Below the pieces are notes generated by a model, which was given only the letters and a program-made list of their open reading frames with translations, had not been told where the DNA came from and did not search any database. A stretch of 28,376 nt of DNA, from NCBI GenBank assembly GCA_037441765.1, contig JBBIRM010000023.1:1-28376 (forward strand). The letters run 5' to 3'. The stretch is from JBBIRM01 sp037441765 (GTDB lineage: Bacteria > Desulfobacterota > BSN033 > UBA1163). Every line of letters starts with the position of its first letter. Position 1 is the stretch's first letter. Made by a program: the position numbers and the translations under genes. Shown in pieces: positions 1 through 7,935 of this stretch.

Positions 1-293
1 GAATACTCTTGGGTAAGGGCATAGGTTTGGGGGTCTTCCATCCTTGTAAAATATTCATCCACTTCCCCTCTAAATCGCGAAGTATCAAAAACAAGCCTTC
101 CCTTTTCAAAATCGATTGCAATCCCAGGGAAGTTCTCAGAGGATTGGATATACATATCTTCATAGAGACTTACGTTTGGAAGTTGGGGCCAGAAGGGGAT
201 ATCGAGGCTCAGGACAAGATCAAGTGCCCTGTCCACATCCCGATGGGGCATGATTCCCATCGCTGTAGTTCCCAATCTGGCTTCAAAGGACAT
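1..293 (-). CDS. UROD/MetE-like protein, N-terminal part only (runs off window)
   Basis: A minus-strand frame opens with ATG at 293-291 and stays open to the window edge, giving about 97 residues. The protein begins MSFEARLGTTAMGIMPHRD and continues with a stretch rich in IPFWPQLP and EDMYIQSSE-type motifs. I recognise this N-terminus as that of the uroporphyrinogen-decarboxylase/cobalamin-independent methionine synthase superfamily, in proteins found in many anaerobes near acetyl-CoA-pathway genes. Members bind zinc and transfer methyl or carboxyl groups, but this subgroup is poorly characterised. The zinc site lies in the missing C-terminal part, so activity cannot be judged. An in-frame TAA lies 24 bases upstream, so the ATG is the only good start; its ribosome site is weak. 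It is divergent from the peptidoglycan-recycling operon. Gene reality is fairly sure, function is not. Confidence 0.7.
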   Translation of the reverse strand, partial: MSFEARLGTTAMGIMPHRDVDRALDLVLSLDIPFWPQLPNVSLYEDMYIQSSENFPGIAIDFEKGRLVFDTSRFRGEVDEYFTRMEDPQTYALTQEY

Positions 294-428
294 AAAATTA
301 CCCAGAATAAAGTATTAAATAATATCGTTTAATTATTCTCAAAAATCAAGTTTCCGTAATCTTCGACCATTTATCACCCCTACCTCCCCAGTCTTTCTAT
401 GACTTTTCAGAACTATCCCATTAAATAT

Positions 429-457
429 TTGACAATCTTTTTTAAAATGTGAATAAT
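429..457 (+). promoter_or_regulatory. sigma70-like promoter of the peptidoglycan-recycling operon
   Basis: A perfect -35 TTGACA (429-434) is followed by a 17-base spacer and AATAAT (452-457, five of six matches to TATAAT). The predicted transcription start is about 461-464. This falls inside the longest reading frame of the next gene, which could open at GTG 449, so it argues for the ATG at 476 as the true start with a leader of only about 12-16 bases. Confidence 0.6.
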
Positions 458-475
458 CCAGTTATCCTTGCTAAG

Positions 476-1792
476 ATGGAAAAAACACCGAAGATTACTG
501 TTGGCATTATAGACCGAACGATTGAGATACAGGGTGATCTTAAAGGAAAATTCTTAACTGAGAGTTCTCTTCTTCTATCTGGCCGGTTTTCTGCAAGGGT
601 TGAGAATGATTTAATTGTATTTCGGGATGATAGGGGTTCTGAGATCTTTCGTTCAAAATTAATCAGGCTAAAGCCTTTCAAAGATTCTACCTTCACACTC
701 CTCCAGATGCCCACAGGAACTAAATTTCACTGGGAAAAGAAAGACGACCAAACCTTTTCCGGAGGGGAATTAATCCTTCGCTCCAGGAGTGATGGGACTC
801 TTTCTGCTATCCATGAATTAGGGGTTGAGGATTATCTGAAAAGCGTGATTTCTTCGGAGATGAATGAAAGGGCACCAAAAGAATTTTTAAAAGCCCATGC
901 GATTTTATCACGAAGCTGGTTGCTGGCGGGAAGAAGGGAGAAAAGAAGAAGTGAAAGTAATTTTTCAAAACCATCAAATCACAAGAGGGGGGAAGAGGAG
1001 ACCATCACCTGGTATCACCGAGAAGAACATGACCTCTTCGATGTCTGTGGCCAGGATCATTGTCAACGCTACTATGGCATTCCAGAGGGATTATCCATAA
1101 AGGTTAAGGAGGCAGTGGAGGAGACTTCCGGGAAGGTAATGGTTTATCGGGATGAGGTTTGCGATGCCCGATATTCGAAATGTTGTGGAGGCATTACCGA
1201 AGAATTTAATACCGCATGGGAGGATAAAAAGATTCCCTATCTTAAAAGCATCTCAGACGGGCCCATATCTTATCCCCCTATCTGCAGAGAAGACGAGGCC
1301 TCTGCTTGGATCCATTCCAAACCCGAGGCCTATTGCAATTTAAAAGATAAAATCCTTCTCGGGGAAATTCTTTCCCAGGTGGACATTGAAACAAGTGATT
1401 TTTTCCGCTGGAGGGTTGAATATTCCCGAAATGAACTTGAGGCAATCTTGAGGGAGAAGTCAGGTTTTGATTTTGGTAGACTTAAAGAGATCATTCCTCT
1501 TCGCCGGGGTCCTTCAGGACGAATATTTTTACTCAAGATCATAGGGTCAGATAGAACCCTTATAGTCGGGAAGGAACTTGAGATAAGGCGATGGCTTTCA
1601 AGAAGTCATCTCTATAGTAGTGCCTTTGTGATTACTCGAGAGGCTGAGAGATTTATTTTCGATGGGGCAGGGTGGGGTCATGGAGTTGGGCTCTGTCAGA
1701 TTGGCGCTGCGGTGATGGCCCTTCGAGGATTTTCAGCAGAGGAGATCTTGAATCACTATTTCAGAAATGTAGAAATTAAGAAGATATATTGA
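476..1792 (+). CDS. SpoIID/LytB-domain protein, apparently cytosolic
   Basis: SpoIID-family proteins are lytic transglycosylases that act on peptidoglycan glycan strands. The family signature GAGWGHGVGLCQIGA is at about residues 397-411, with an upstream VISSEM...KAHAILSRSWLL segment at about 123-145 and a Cys-rich DVCGQDHCQRYYG stretch. These internal features resemble the SpoIID-domain proteins of Bacteroidetes rather than the sporulation protein. I chose ATG 476 (438 aa) over GTG 449, because a promoter overlaps the GTG and no Shine-Dalgarno precedes it. Neither start gives a signal peptide or membrane anchor, so the product should stay in the cytosol, unlike exported SpoIID. First gene of an operon with ampG-, murU- and amgK-like genes, 17 bases ahead of the permease. 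Whether it keeps transglycosylase activity or processes imported anhydro-muropeptides is unknown. Confidence 0.8.
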   Translation: MEKTPKITVGIIDRTIEIQGDLKGKFLTESSLLLSGRFSARVENDLIVFRDDRGSEIFRSKLIRLKPFKDSTFTLLQMPTGTKFHWEKKDDQTFSGGELILRSRSDGTLSAIHELGVEDYLKSVISSEMNERAPKEFLKAHAILSRSWLLAGRREKRRSESNFSKPSNHKRGEEETITWYHREEHDLFDVCGQDHCQRYYGIPEGLSIKVKEAVEETSGKVMVYRDEVCDARYSKCCGGITEEFNTAWEDKKIPYLKSISDGPISYPPICREDEASAWIHSKPEAYCNLKDKILLGEILSQVDIETSDFFRWRVEYSRNELEAILREKSGFDFGRLKEIIPLRRGPSGRIFLLKIIGSDRTLIVGKELEIRRWLSRSHLYSSAFVITREAERFIFDGAGWGHGVGLCQIGAAVMALRGFSAEEILNHYFRNVEIKKIY

Positions 1793-1809
1793 TTTTGGAG
1801 AGGGGTTAG

Positions 1810-3099
1810 ATGATGATCCCCCAGAAGGCGAGATCGAGAAATCCTTGGGCTTGGGTCCCTTCCCTGTACCTTGCAGAGGGGATGCCATACATTATGGTCG
1901 TAATGGTTTCTGTAATTCTCTATAAACGCCTTGGTATCTCCAATACAGATATCGCCCTGTATACGAGTTGGCTCTATCTTCCATGGGTCATCAAACCACT
2001 TTGGAGCCCTTTTATTGATCTTTTCAGAACGAAGAGGTACTGGATTCTTCTCATGGAGGTCCTGATTAGCGCCTCCCTGGCTTCAGTTGCTTTGACCATC
2101 CCTACCGAACGTTTCTTTCAGTATACCATTGCCTTCTTCTGGTTGATAGCATTTGGCTCAGCCACCCATGACACTGCAGCCGATGGTTTTTATATGCTCA
2201 GTCTTCCAGAACATCAACAGTCAGCCTTTGTTGGCATCCGAACGACCTTCTATCGAATAGCCACGATTGGAACCAAAGGTGGATTGGTTATTTTTGCCGG
2301 ATACCTTGAAGGGAGCGGTTACGATATCCCAAGGGCATGGTGTATAGCGTTCTTTTTTTCAGCCTCCTTCTTTTCTGCACTTTGTCTTTACCATTTTTTT
2401 ATCCTACCCTTTCCGATAAATGACCGTCCGCTCCATCAAGGTAATCCATCTTTCACTTTCTCCAATGAATTTCTTCAGGCATTTGGCCTCTTCTTCAAGA
2501 AAAAGGGAATCCTTTCGATCCTTGCCTTCTTTTTCTTTTACCGGCTGGCCGAAACCCAGCTTGTCAAGATCATTGCACCATTTCTTCTCGATCCCCGCTC
2601 AAAGGGAGGATTGGGGCTCTCTACCTCAGAGGTCGGAATCATCTATGGGACCGTGGGAGTGATTTCACTCATGATCGGTGGAATCCTCGGGGGATATGCG
2701 ATTTCACGGAAAGGGCTAAGGTTCTGGATATGGATAATGGTTTGTGCGGTTCACCTGCCCGATCTCGTTTTTGTCTATCTATCACAGAACCTACCCAATA
2801 ACCTCCATCTGATCAACCTCTGCATTGCTCTTGAGCAGTTCGGTTATGGTTTTGGTTTTACAGCATACACGATGTTTATGATCATGGTTTCTGAAGGAGA
2901 GTATAAGACAGTTAATTATGCCATCTCCACTGGCATCATGGCATTGGGAATGATGCTTCCAGCCATGCTTAGTGGCTGGCTTCAAGAACACCTGGGGTAT
3001 CCCAATTATTTCTTATGGGTTATGACTGCAACCATTCCGGGATTCATTGTTACGGGTTTGGTAAAGATTGATCCAGAGTTTGGGAAAAGAAAGAGATAG
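1810..3099 (+). CDS. ampG: AmpG-like muropeptide permease (MFS)
   Basis: A 429-aa, strongly hydrophobic protein with about 12 transmembrane segments. The N-terminus (PSLYLAEGMPYIMVVMVSV, then ALYTSWLYLPWVIKPLWSP) and the ATHDTAADGFYM segment at about residues 117-128 are typical of the AmpG/peptide-acetyl-CoA transporter branch of the MFS. Known members import GlcNAc-anhydroMurNAc peptides across the inner membrane, driven by protons. The ribosome site is a GGAG/GGGG stretch before tandem ATG codons (1810, 1813), either of which could be used. Its place between a SpoIID-domain gene and murU/amgK-like genes fits muropeptide uptake for cell-wall recycling. Other AmpG-like transporters carry different solutes, so the substrate rests on context. 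Confidence 0.8.
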   Translation: MMIPQKARSRNPWAWVPSLYLAEGMPYIMVVMVSVILYKRLGISNTDIALYTSWLYLPWVIKPLWSPFIDLFRTKRYWILLMEVLISASLASVALTIPTERFFQYTIAFFWLIAFGSATHDTAADGFYMLSLPEHQQSAFVGIRTTFYRIATIGTKGGLVIFAGYLEGSGYDIPRAWCIAFFFSASFFSALCLYHFFILPFPINDRPLHQGNPSFTFSNEFLQAFGLFFKKKGILSILAFFFFYRLAETQLVKIIAPFLLDPRSKGGLGLSTSEVGIIYGTVGVISLMIGGILGGYAISRKGLRFWIWIMVCAVHLPDLVFVYLSQNLPNNLHLINLCIALEQFGYGFGFTAYTMFMIMVSEGEYKTVNYAISTGIMALGMMLPAMLSGWLQEHLGYPNYFLWVMTATIPGFIVTGLVKIDPEFGKRKR

Positions 3100-3120
3100 G
3101 GGGAGGGGGATAAAAATAAA

Positions 3121-3840
3121 ATGCTCTCAGAAAAACGACGATTTAAAACTGCCTTTATCCTTGGGGCAGGGTTGGGAACGAGGCTTTTACCCCTCACCGA
3201 GCGGTGTCCGAAACCACTTCTCGAAATCGGAGGCCGGCCTATCATCACCTATGCGATGGATCATCTCTTGAAGATAGGGGTGGAGCGATTTATCGTGAAC
3301 ACCCATCATTTACCGGAACTCTTTTTGGAAAAATTTCCTGATGGAAGATGGCGTGGCAGATCTATTCTATTTCGGCATGAATCCATACTTCTTGATACAG
3401 CAGGAGGGTTGAAGAATATTGAGGATCTTCTCCATGAGGACGAGGCCATCCTCTGCTATAATGGGGATGTGATCACTGATCTTCCTCTACAAAAACTTAT
3501 TGAGGCCCACGAGAGATATCGGCCGGAGGTAACGCTTGTCCTTCGAAGTAGAGGTACGATTTTGAATGTGGATATCAATGAATCAGGGGAGGTCTGCGAC
3601 ATCCGTCATATCCTTGGAACCCCAGGAATTAAAAGATGCCTTTTTGCAGGGATCTATGCTGTTGAGACATCGATCCTTGAGTATCTCGAGGCTGGAAAAA
3701 TAGAATCTGTTATCCACTTTTTTATCAGAAGAATTGTTGAAAGACCAGGATCGGTCCGAGGGATTCTTATCGATGAAGGGGAGTGGAATGAAATTGGTTC
3801 AATCTCCTCTTTCGAAGCATTAAAGACCTTAATGGGATGA
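3121..3840 (+). CDS. murU: MurU-like sugar-1-phosphate nucleotidyltransferase
   Basis: A 239-aa cytosolic nucleotidyltransferase. The N-terminal loop AFILGAGLGTRLLPLT (about residues 11-26) with CPKPLL shortly after is the NTP-binding signature of this family. CYNGDVITD (about 114-122) supplies the metal-binding Asp, and EWNEIGS near the C-terminus is also typical. MurU makes UDP-MurNAc from MurNAc-alpha-1-phosphate and UTP, the last step of the fosfomycin-bypassing recycling route known from Pseudomonas. A strong GGAGGGGG ribosome site lies 11 bases before the ATG. The next gene encodes the matching kinase, AmgK-like, as in known murU/amgK pairs. Sequence alone cannot exclude a mannose-1-phosphate or glucose-1-phosphate nucleotidyltransferase; the pairing makes MurU the best call. 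Confidence 0.75.
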   Translation: MLSEKRRFKTAFILGAGLGTRLLPLTERCPKPLLEIGGRPIITYAMDHLLKIGVERFIVNTHHLPELFLEKFPDGRWRGRSILFRHESILLDTAGGLKNIEDLLHEDEAILCYNGDVITDLPLQKLIEAHERYRPEVTLVLRSRGTILNVDINESGEVCDIRHILGTPGIKRCLFAGIYAVETSILEYLEAGKIESVIHFFIRRIVERPGSVRGILIDEGEWNEIGSISSFEALKTLMG

Positions 3841-3861
3841 GCCAAGGTTAATGTTTTTATC

Positions 3862-4926
3862 ATGGGGATTCTCCTATCCAAACCTTACAATTTAACCTTC
3901 AAAGAAATGATCGATCTTGCTCGACAGTGGTTAAGACTTCCAGAGGGAATGCCTGTTGAAATACTCCCCTTAGAGGGAAGAGGCTCTGAGAGGGCTTTCT
4001 TTCGATTGAAGTGGGGTCAAAACCATTCAGCCATTTTAATCCATTACAACCCAAAGCGAATTGAAAATACCTACTATGCAGAAATTGCAATATTCCTTCA
4101 TCAGATAGGTATCCCCGTCCCCCGTCTCCTCCATCACAATCCTAATCTCTGTCTTGTTTTGATGGAAGATCTTGGAAATCTGTTGCTTTACGATTTCAGG
4201 AAAGAGAACTGGGAAATCAGAAAATGCTTCTACCAAAAAGTCATTTCCTCCATTAACAGACTCCATGTTTTTCCATTAAGCGATTTTCCAGTGGGGAAGG
4301 TGAGGATGATGGATGGGTTTTCTCCAGACCTTTATCGCTGGGAGCAAGATTACTTCAGAAATTATTTCGTAAGGGAAGGTTGCGGGATTGACCTTGCCCC
4401 TTCTTTTGAGAGGGAGCTGGAAGTTGAACTTTCCAACTTATCGAACCGACTTTCAGAGTTTAGGGGTGCTCTCATCCACCGTGACCTCCAGTCCCAGAAT
4501 GTAATGATCCGTGGTGAAGATATCTTCTTTATTGACTTCCAGGGGGTTCGGATTGGAAATCCTTTTTACGATTTGGGTTCACTCCTGTGCGATCCTTATG
4601 TGAGCCTCACAGAGAAGGAGATAGAGGAACTCCTATCTTTTTATTACGATCTATCGAAAAGGAGCATTAATTGGGAGGATTTTTTAATTAACTTCTGGGA
4701 AGCGTCTGCCCAACGTCTAATGCAAGCCCTGGGCGCCTATGGTTTCTTGGGGCTAAAAAAGGGGCTTAGGAGTTATCTTGACCATATTCCAGGTGGAGTT
4801 CGCATCCTCAGTCTTATAACAAACCAAATAACCTCACTCCCAAAACTCCAGGAACTTACGTTAAGATGCCAGGAGATGCTGAACCGCATTGCCCAGACCA
4901 AAGAGGATAGGGAGAGCAACCCATGA
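3862..4926 (+). CDS. amgK: AmgK-like anomeric MurNAc/GlcNAc kinase (APH family)
   Basis: A 354-aa aminoglycoside-phosphotransferase-fold kinase. The catalytic loop IHRDLQSQNVM (about residues 206-216) has the expected Asp and Asn, and FIDFQGVRIGNPFYDLGSLL (about 221-240) is the metal-binding segment in the form seen in AmgK. A MEDLG hinge precedes them at about residue 98. AmgK phosphorylates the anomeric OH of MurNAc and GlcNAc to give the 1-phosphate used by MurU, encoded just upstream. ATG 3862 has no good ribosome site; an in-frame ATG at 3907 (MIDLARQW) is an alternative and would cost no recognised domain. Its stop overlaps the next start in an ATGA, indicating translational coupling. 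Substrate is inferred from family and the murU neighbour. Confidence 0.75.
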   Translation: MGILLSKPYNLTFKEMIDLARQWLRLPEGMPVEILPLEGRGSERAFFRLKWGQNHSAILIHYNPKRIENTYYAEIAIFLHQIGIPVPRLLHHNPNLCLVLMEDLGNLLLYDFRKENWEIRKCFYQKVISSINRLHVFPLSDFPVGKVRMMDGFSPDLYRWEQDYFRNYFVREGCGIDLAPSFERELEVELSNLSNRLSEFRGALIHRDLQSQNVMIRGEDIFFIDFQGVRIGNPFYDLGSLLCDPYVSLTEKEIEELLSFYYDLSKRSINWEDFLINFWEASAQRLMQALGAYGFLGLKKGLRSYLDHIPGGVRILSLITNQITSLPKLQELTLRCQEMLNRIAQTKEDRESNP

Positions 4927-6440
4927 AGCCCATCACTGTTGTCATGACCTACTCCCCAGATCCTTCTTTTAAGAAGGCCCTCATTGCTATGTCAGGCTCT
5001 GAGTTGATCGAGTCGTTTATAGTTCTAAGTCAAAGGCCTATTCATTTAAAAATAAAAAAATGCCATAATTTATCATTAGGGCCTATTACTTCCTATAAAA
5101 CGCTTCAAATCCTTTTATCAAAGATTAAAACAAAATTCTTTCTCCTTCTATCTCAAACCCAATTGATATGGATGGATTCAAAATCAATGGAGAGGTTTAT
5201 ATGCATTGCGGAAGGGACCAGAGCAGGAATGGTTTACTCAGATTTTTATGAGGAGAGCGATAAGGGAAGGGACCTCCACCCTTTGAATGATTACCAGATA
5301 GGGAGCGATAGGGACGATATCGAATTTGGTCCACTGGTTCTATTCTCAGTCCCTGCTATTAAGGGAGCGGTAAAAAAATATGGGGTGTTAAATGATGTTG
5401 AGTTTGGGGGTCTTTATGATCTTAGGCTGAAGATCTCCATTGGACATCCAATCTATCATATTAAAGAACCACTTTATACGGTGAGAAGTTCTGAAAAGGG
5501 GAATTATGAGTCCTATCGCGAAGAACGATTGTTTTCCTATCTCGATCCCCGAAACATGAGGGTGCAGAAGGAGATGGAAATTGTTTTTACCGATTATTTA
5601 AAAAAGGTTGGTGCCTATTTATCTCCTGAGAAACTTAGGGAAGTTGATCCCGAGAAAGGAGCCTTCCCAGTGGAGGCATCCATCATCATCCCCGTAAGAA
5701 ATCGGAAAGAGACCATTGCGGAAGCGATAAAAAGTGCTTTTTCTCAGGAGACAGATTTCCCATTCAACATCATAGTGATAGACAATCATTCAACTGATGG
5801 AACCACTGATATTGTCTCCCGATTTGCATCCAAGAATTCTAAACTCAGGCATATCATTCCAAAGAGATTGGATCTTGGGATCGGGGGGTGCTGGAACGAA
5901 GCCGTCAGACATAAGGCTTGTGGGAGGTTTGCTGTTCAACTCGATTCTGACGATCTTTACAGCAGTCCACATACCCTCCAGAAGATGGTTGATCTACTTC
6001 GCCATGGGAATTATGCCATGGTAATTGGTTCCTACACACTGGTTGATTCCAATTTAAGGCAGATCCCTTTAGGTTTTATCTCTCACTCCGAATGGACCGA
6101 TGAGAATGGCCATAACAATGCACTGCGGGTGAATGGTCTGGGGGCCCCAAGAGGGTTTAATACTCTCCTGATGAGAAAAATCGGATTTCGAAATGTGAGT
6201 TATGGTGAGGATTATGAAGTGGGGCTTAGGATTTGCAGGGAGTACCGAATCGGAAGGATTTATGAAAACCTATATCTCTGCAGACGCTGGTCTGGGAATA
6301 CAGATGCGAACCTCACCATCGGACAGCAAAATCAGAGAGATTATTTTAAGGATAGGATTCGAACTAAAGAGATTGAGGCAAGGAAAAGGTTAAATCGGGA
6401 TTTAGGTTTTAAAAAGGGCCTAAAAGGCAGGGTTTTTTAA
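4923..6440 (+). CDS. Two-domain family 2 glycosyltransferase
   Basis: A 505-aa protein with no signal peptide or membrane segment. The C-terminal half, from about residue 251, is a clear GT-A/GT2 domain: EASIIIPVRNRKETIAEAI, then VIDNHSTDGT, then AVQLDSDDLY at about 338-347 with the DxD-type metal motif, and a GEDYEVGLRI acidic motif further on. The N-terminal half (residues 1-240) looks like a second, degenerate GT-A fold: it opens ITVVMTYSPDPSFKKAL and has a YSDFYE segment but no convincing DxD. It shares an ATGA overlap with the kinase gene, so it belongs to the same operon. Acceptor and donor sugar are unknown. Use of recycled UDP-MurNAc or UDP-GlcNAc is possible but is only inferred from position. 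Confidence 0.75.
   Translation: MKPITVVMTYSPDPSFKKALIAMSGSELIESFIVLSQRPIHLKIKKCHNLSLGPITSYKTLQILLSKIKTKFFLLLSQTQLIWMDSKSMERFICIAEGTRAGMVYSDFYEESDKGRDLHPLNDYQIGSDRDDIEFGPLVLFSVPAIKGAVKKYGVLNDVEFGGLYDLRLKISIGHPIYHIKEPLYTVRSSEKGNYESYREERLFSYLDPRNMRVQKEMEIVFTDYLKKVGAYLSPEKLREVDPEKGAFPVEASIIIPVRNRKETIAEAIKSAFSQETDFPFNIIVIDNHSTDGTTDIVSRFASKNSKLRHIIPKRLDLGIGGCWNEAVRHKACGRFAVQLDSDDLYSSPHTLQKMVDLLRHGNYAMVIGSYTLVDSNLRQIPLGFISHSEWTDENGHNNALRVNGLGAPRGFNTLLMRKIGFRNVSYGEDYEVGLRICREYRIGRIYENLYLCRRWSGNTDANLTIGQQNQRDYFKDRIRTKEIEARKRLNRDLGFKKGLKGRVF
6418..6438. terminator. Weak bidirectional terminator-like hairpin between convergent operons
   Basis: GCCT-AAA-AGGC (6418-6428) forms a short stem. On the plus strand it is followed by AGGGTTTTTT, and on the minus strand by CCTTTTTAAAA. 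It lies in the last codons of the glycosyltransferase gene, 38 bases before the end of the convergent minus-strand gene. The stem is only 4 bp, so strength is doubtful. Confidence 0.35.
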
Positions 6441-6475
6441 AGTTTGATGGTGATAGATTCCTCCTTAAGGATTGA

Positions 6476-7288
6476 CTAACTAAGTATTCTTGCAACCATA
6501 ATTCCCGAGTGACTTCTGTTTTCCATCAGATATCGATGGAGGGTTTTTTTAGATAGAACAATCTTTCCCTCCTTGGAGGAGGCGTGAAGAAGGTGGATTC
6601 GATTCCTCACTCTAACAGCAAGCCCTGCATGCTTAACATCAAGACCTTCTTTGTGGGTGGTGATACCAATTATATCCCCATTTTCAATCCGTTCCTCTAA
6701 TCCCCTGACCTCCTTCTTAGGAATGAAAAAGAGAACCCTTTTGCTTATATTCCTTTCTACAGATTTGATGGAGTGAAAGATCGTTGGGTCTTTCAAGGAG
6801 GGAAAGAGATCCAAATGGGATGTCATATAGTGGATGGACTTCCTAAATGGCCTTCCCCCAATTTCAGAGGTGATATCCCTAAGAAAGCCCTTTTTCTGAT
6901 TATCGTAAATCCAATCTGAAAAATAGTGGAGACGGGAAGGGAATCCCCTAAGCCGTCCATCCCTATAACGGATCTTCTGAAGTATTCTTTGAAAGGACTT
7001 AAAAGATCCTTTCCGATTTCTTATAAGATGGAACAGAGCCAATACATTTTCAATAAAGGTCACACAGTCAAACTCCCTAAAGTTTATTAAAACACGTTCT
7101 CTCCGATTCGTTTCGAGGGTAAACGATTGATAGGGTTTTTCAACAAAGAGTCGGCCAATCTCAAGGATCAATTGGGAGGGAGATCTTTTCAAACTCTCTT
7201 TATTATTTAAGAACCTAAGGTATTTTTTTAAAATCTTCTCGTCCTTTGCTTTAGGATTCAAATTCCCTTCCTTTTCTTTCCAATCCAT
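6476..7288 (-). CDS. DUF1460 family, N-acetylmuramoyl-L-alanine amidase-like
   Basis: A 270-aa protein matching the DUF1460 (NlpC/P60-related Cys peptidase) family. FREFDCVTFIENVLAL at about residues 71-86 carries the nucleophile Cys. KHAGLAVRVRNRIHLLHASS at about 219-238 holds the catalytic His and the HLLHASSK motif, and GIMVARIL is the usual end. Bacteroides members cleave the amide bond between (anhydro)MurNAc and the stem peptide. They are normally exported, whereas this one has no signal peptide from ATG 7288 or from a possible in-frame TTG further in. It starts 8 bases after the DUF3786 gene, so it seems to be the last gene of the CODH/ACS operon, yet it sits tail to tail with the peptidoglycan-recycling operon. 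A cytosolic role stripping peptides from imported muropeptides is my inference. Confidence 0.8.
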   Translation of the reverse strand: MDWKEKEGNLNPKAKDEKILKKYLRFLNNKESLKRSPSQLILEIGRLFVEKPYQSFTLETNRRERVLINFREFDCVTFIENVLALFHLIRNRKGSFKSFQRILQKIRYRDGRLRGFPSRLHYFSDWIYDNQKKGFLRDITSEIGGRPFRKSIHYMTSHLDLFPSLKDPTIFHSIKSVERNISKRVLFFIPKKEVRGLEERIENGDIIGITTHKEGLDVKHAGLAVRVRNRIHLLHASSKEGKIVLSKKTLHRYLMENRSHSGIMVARILS

Positions 7289-7296
7289 GGGATATT

Positions 7297-7935
7297 TTAA
7301 AAGGTGGAGGCTTGGGCGAGACGGATCAATTTCCAGGTCAGTGTTTCCGTAAGCACGGCGACGTCTTCAGCGGTAAGATAATCTTTAATGTTTTTATCAA
7401 AAAGAATATTCCCACCAGGTGGGACTTCCTCATCCCCTCTCCATAGAATGATGATGATTCGAACAAAGGGGAGGGGTTCAATCTTTACGGATAGATCACC
7501 ATAACCTGCCTCCTTCCCCCCCAATTTCTTTGCTATCTCGAGGAGCCATTCTGGCCTTTCACCGAAATACCTTAAAATGGGCTGTTGAGTTCTCTGTTGA
7601 AAGGCAGGGCAATAAAATTTTCCTCCCTGAAGTTGCGCATAGGTAATAAGTTTTTGGGTGAAGGGGGTTCCTTTGGCCTGGGTTAAGTAATGAAGGATGA
7701 TTATTCTGTCCTTGAGAGGCACCTCCTCTTCTTCATCCTTCAGCCTGATTTCACCTTTGGAGATATCGATCAGGTAGGAGCGGTTAAAATAGGTGAGGGT
7801 AATTCTATCGGGGTCAAAGGGGTGGGCACCTGTTTTTCGGCAGAGTTCTTGGGGATTCATTCCTATCAACTTTTTACAGGCCAACTCATAGGCAAGTTCA
7901 AACCCCTGTTCAGAGGGGTTAACGTATAGGTTCAT
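7297..7935 (-). CDS. DUF3786 protein
   Basis: A 212-aa soluble protein that I place in DUF3786, a family common in anaerobes near corrinoid and acetyl-CoA-pathway genes and with no established function. Visible features are an N-terminal helix with YELACKKLIGMNPQELC, a beta segment FNRSYLIDISKGEI at about residues 50-63, PLKDRIIILHYL at about 73-84, and a C-terminal VRIIIILWRGDEEVPP followed by ILFDKNIKDYLTAEDV. No cofactor motif or membrane segment is evident. The start overlaps the end of the cooC gene by 17 bases, so the two are translationally coupled. A role in CODH/ACS or corrinoid-protein maturation is suggested only by position. Confidence 0.65.
   Translation of the reverse strand: MNLYVNPSEQGFELAYELACKKLIGMNPQELCRKTGAHPFDPDRITLTYFNRSYLIDISKGEIRLKDEEEEVPLKDRIIILHYLTQAKGTPFTQKLITYAQLQGGKFYCPAFQQRTQQPILRYFGERPEWLLEIAKKLGGKEAGYGDLSVKIEPLPFVRIIIILWRGDEEVPPGGNILFDKNIKDYLTAEDVAVLTETLTWKLIRLAQASTF

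Noticed and set aside
9..332. Open frame of 107 codons on the plus strand at the window start
   Set aside because: It is antisense to the UROD/MetE-like gene, whose minus-strand translation has clear family motifs; the plus-strand product has none.
449..475. GTG start for the SpoIID-like gene
   Set aside because: It overlaps the spacer of a strong promoter and has no ribosome site; ATG 476 is in frame and downstream of the predicted start.
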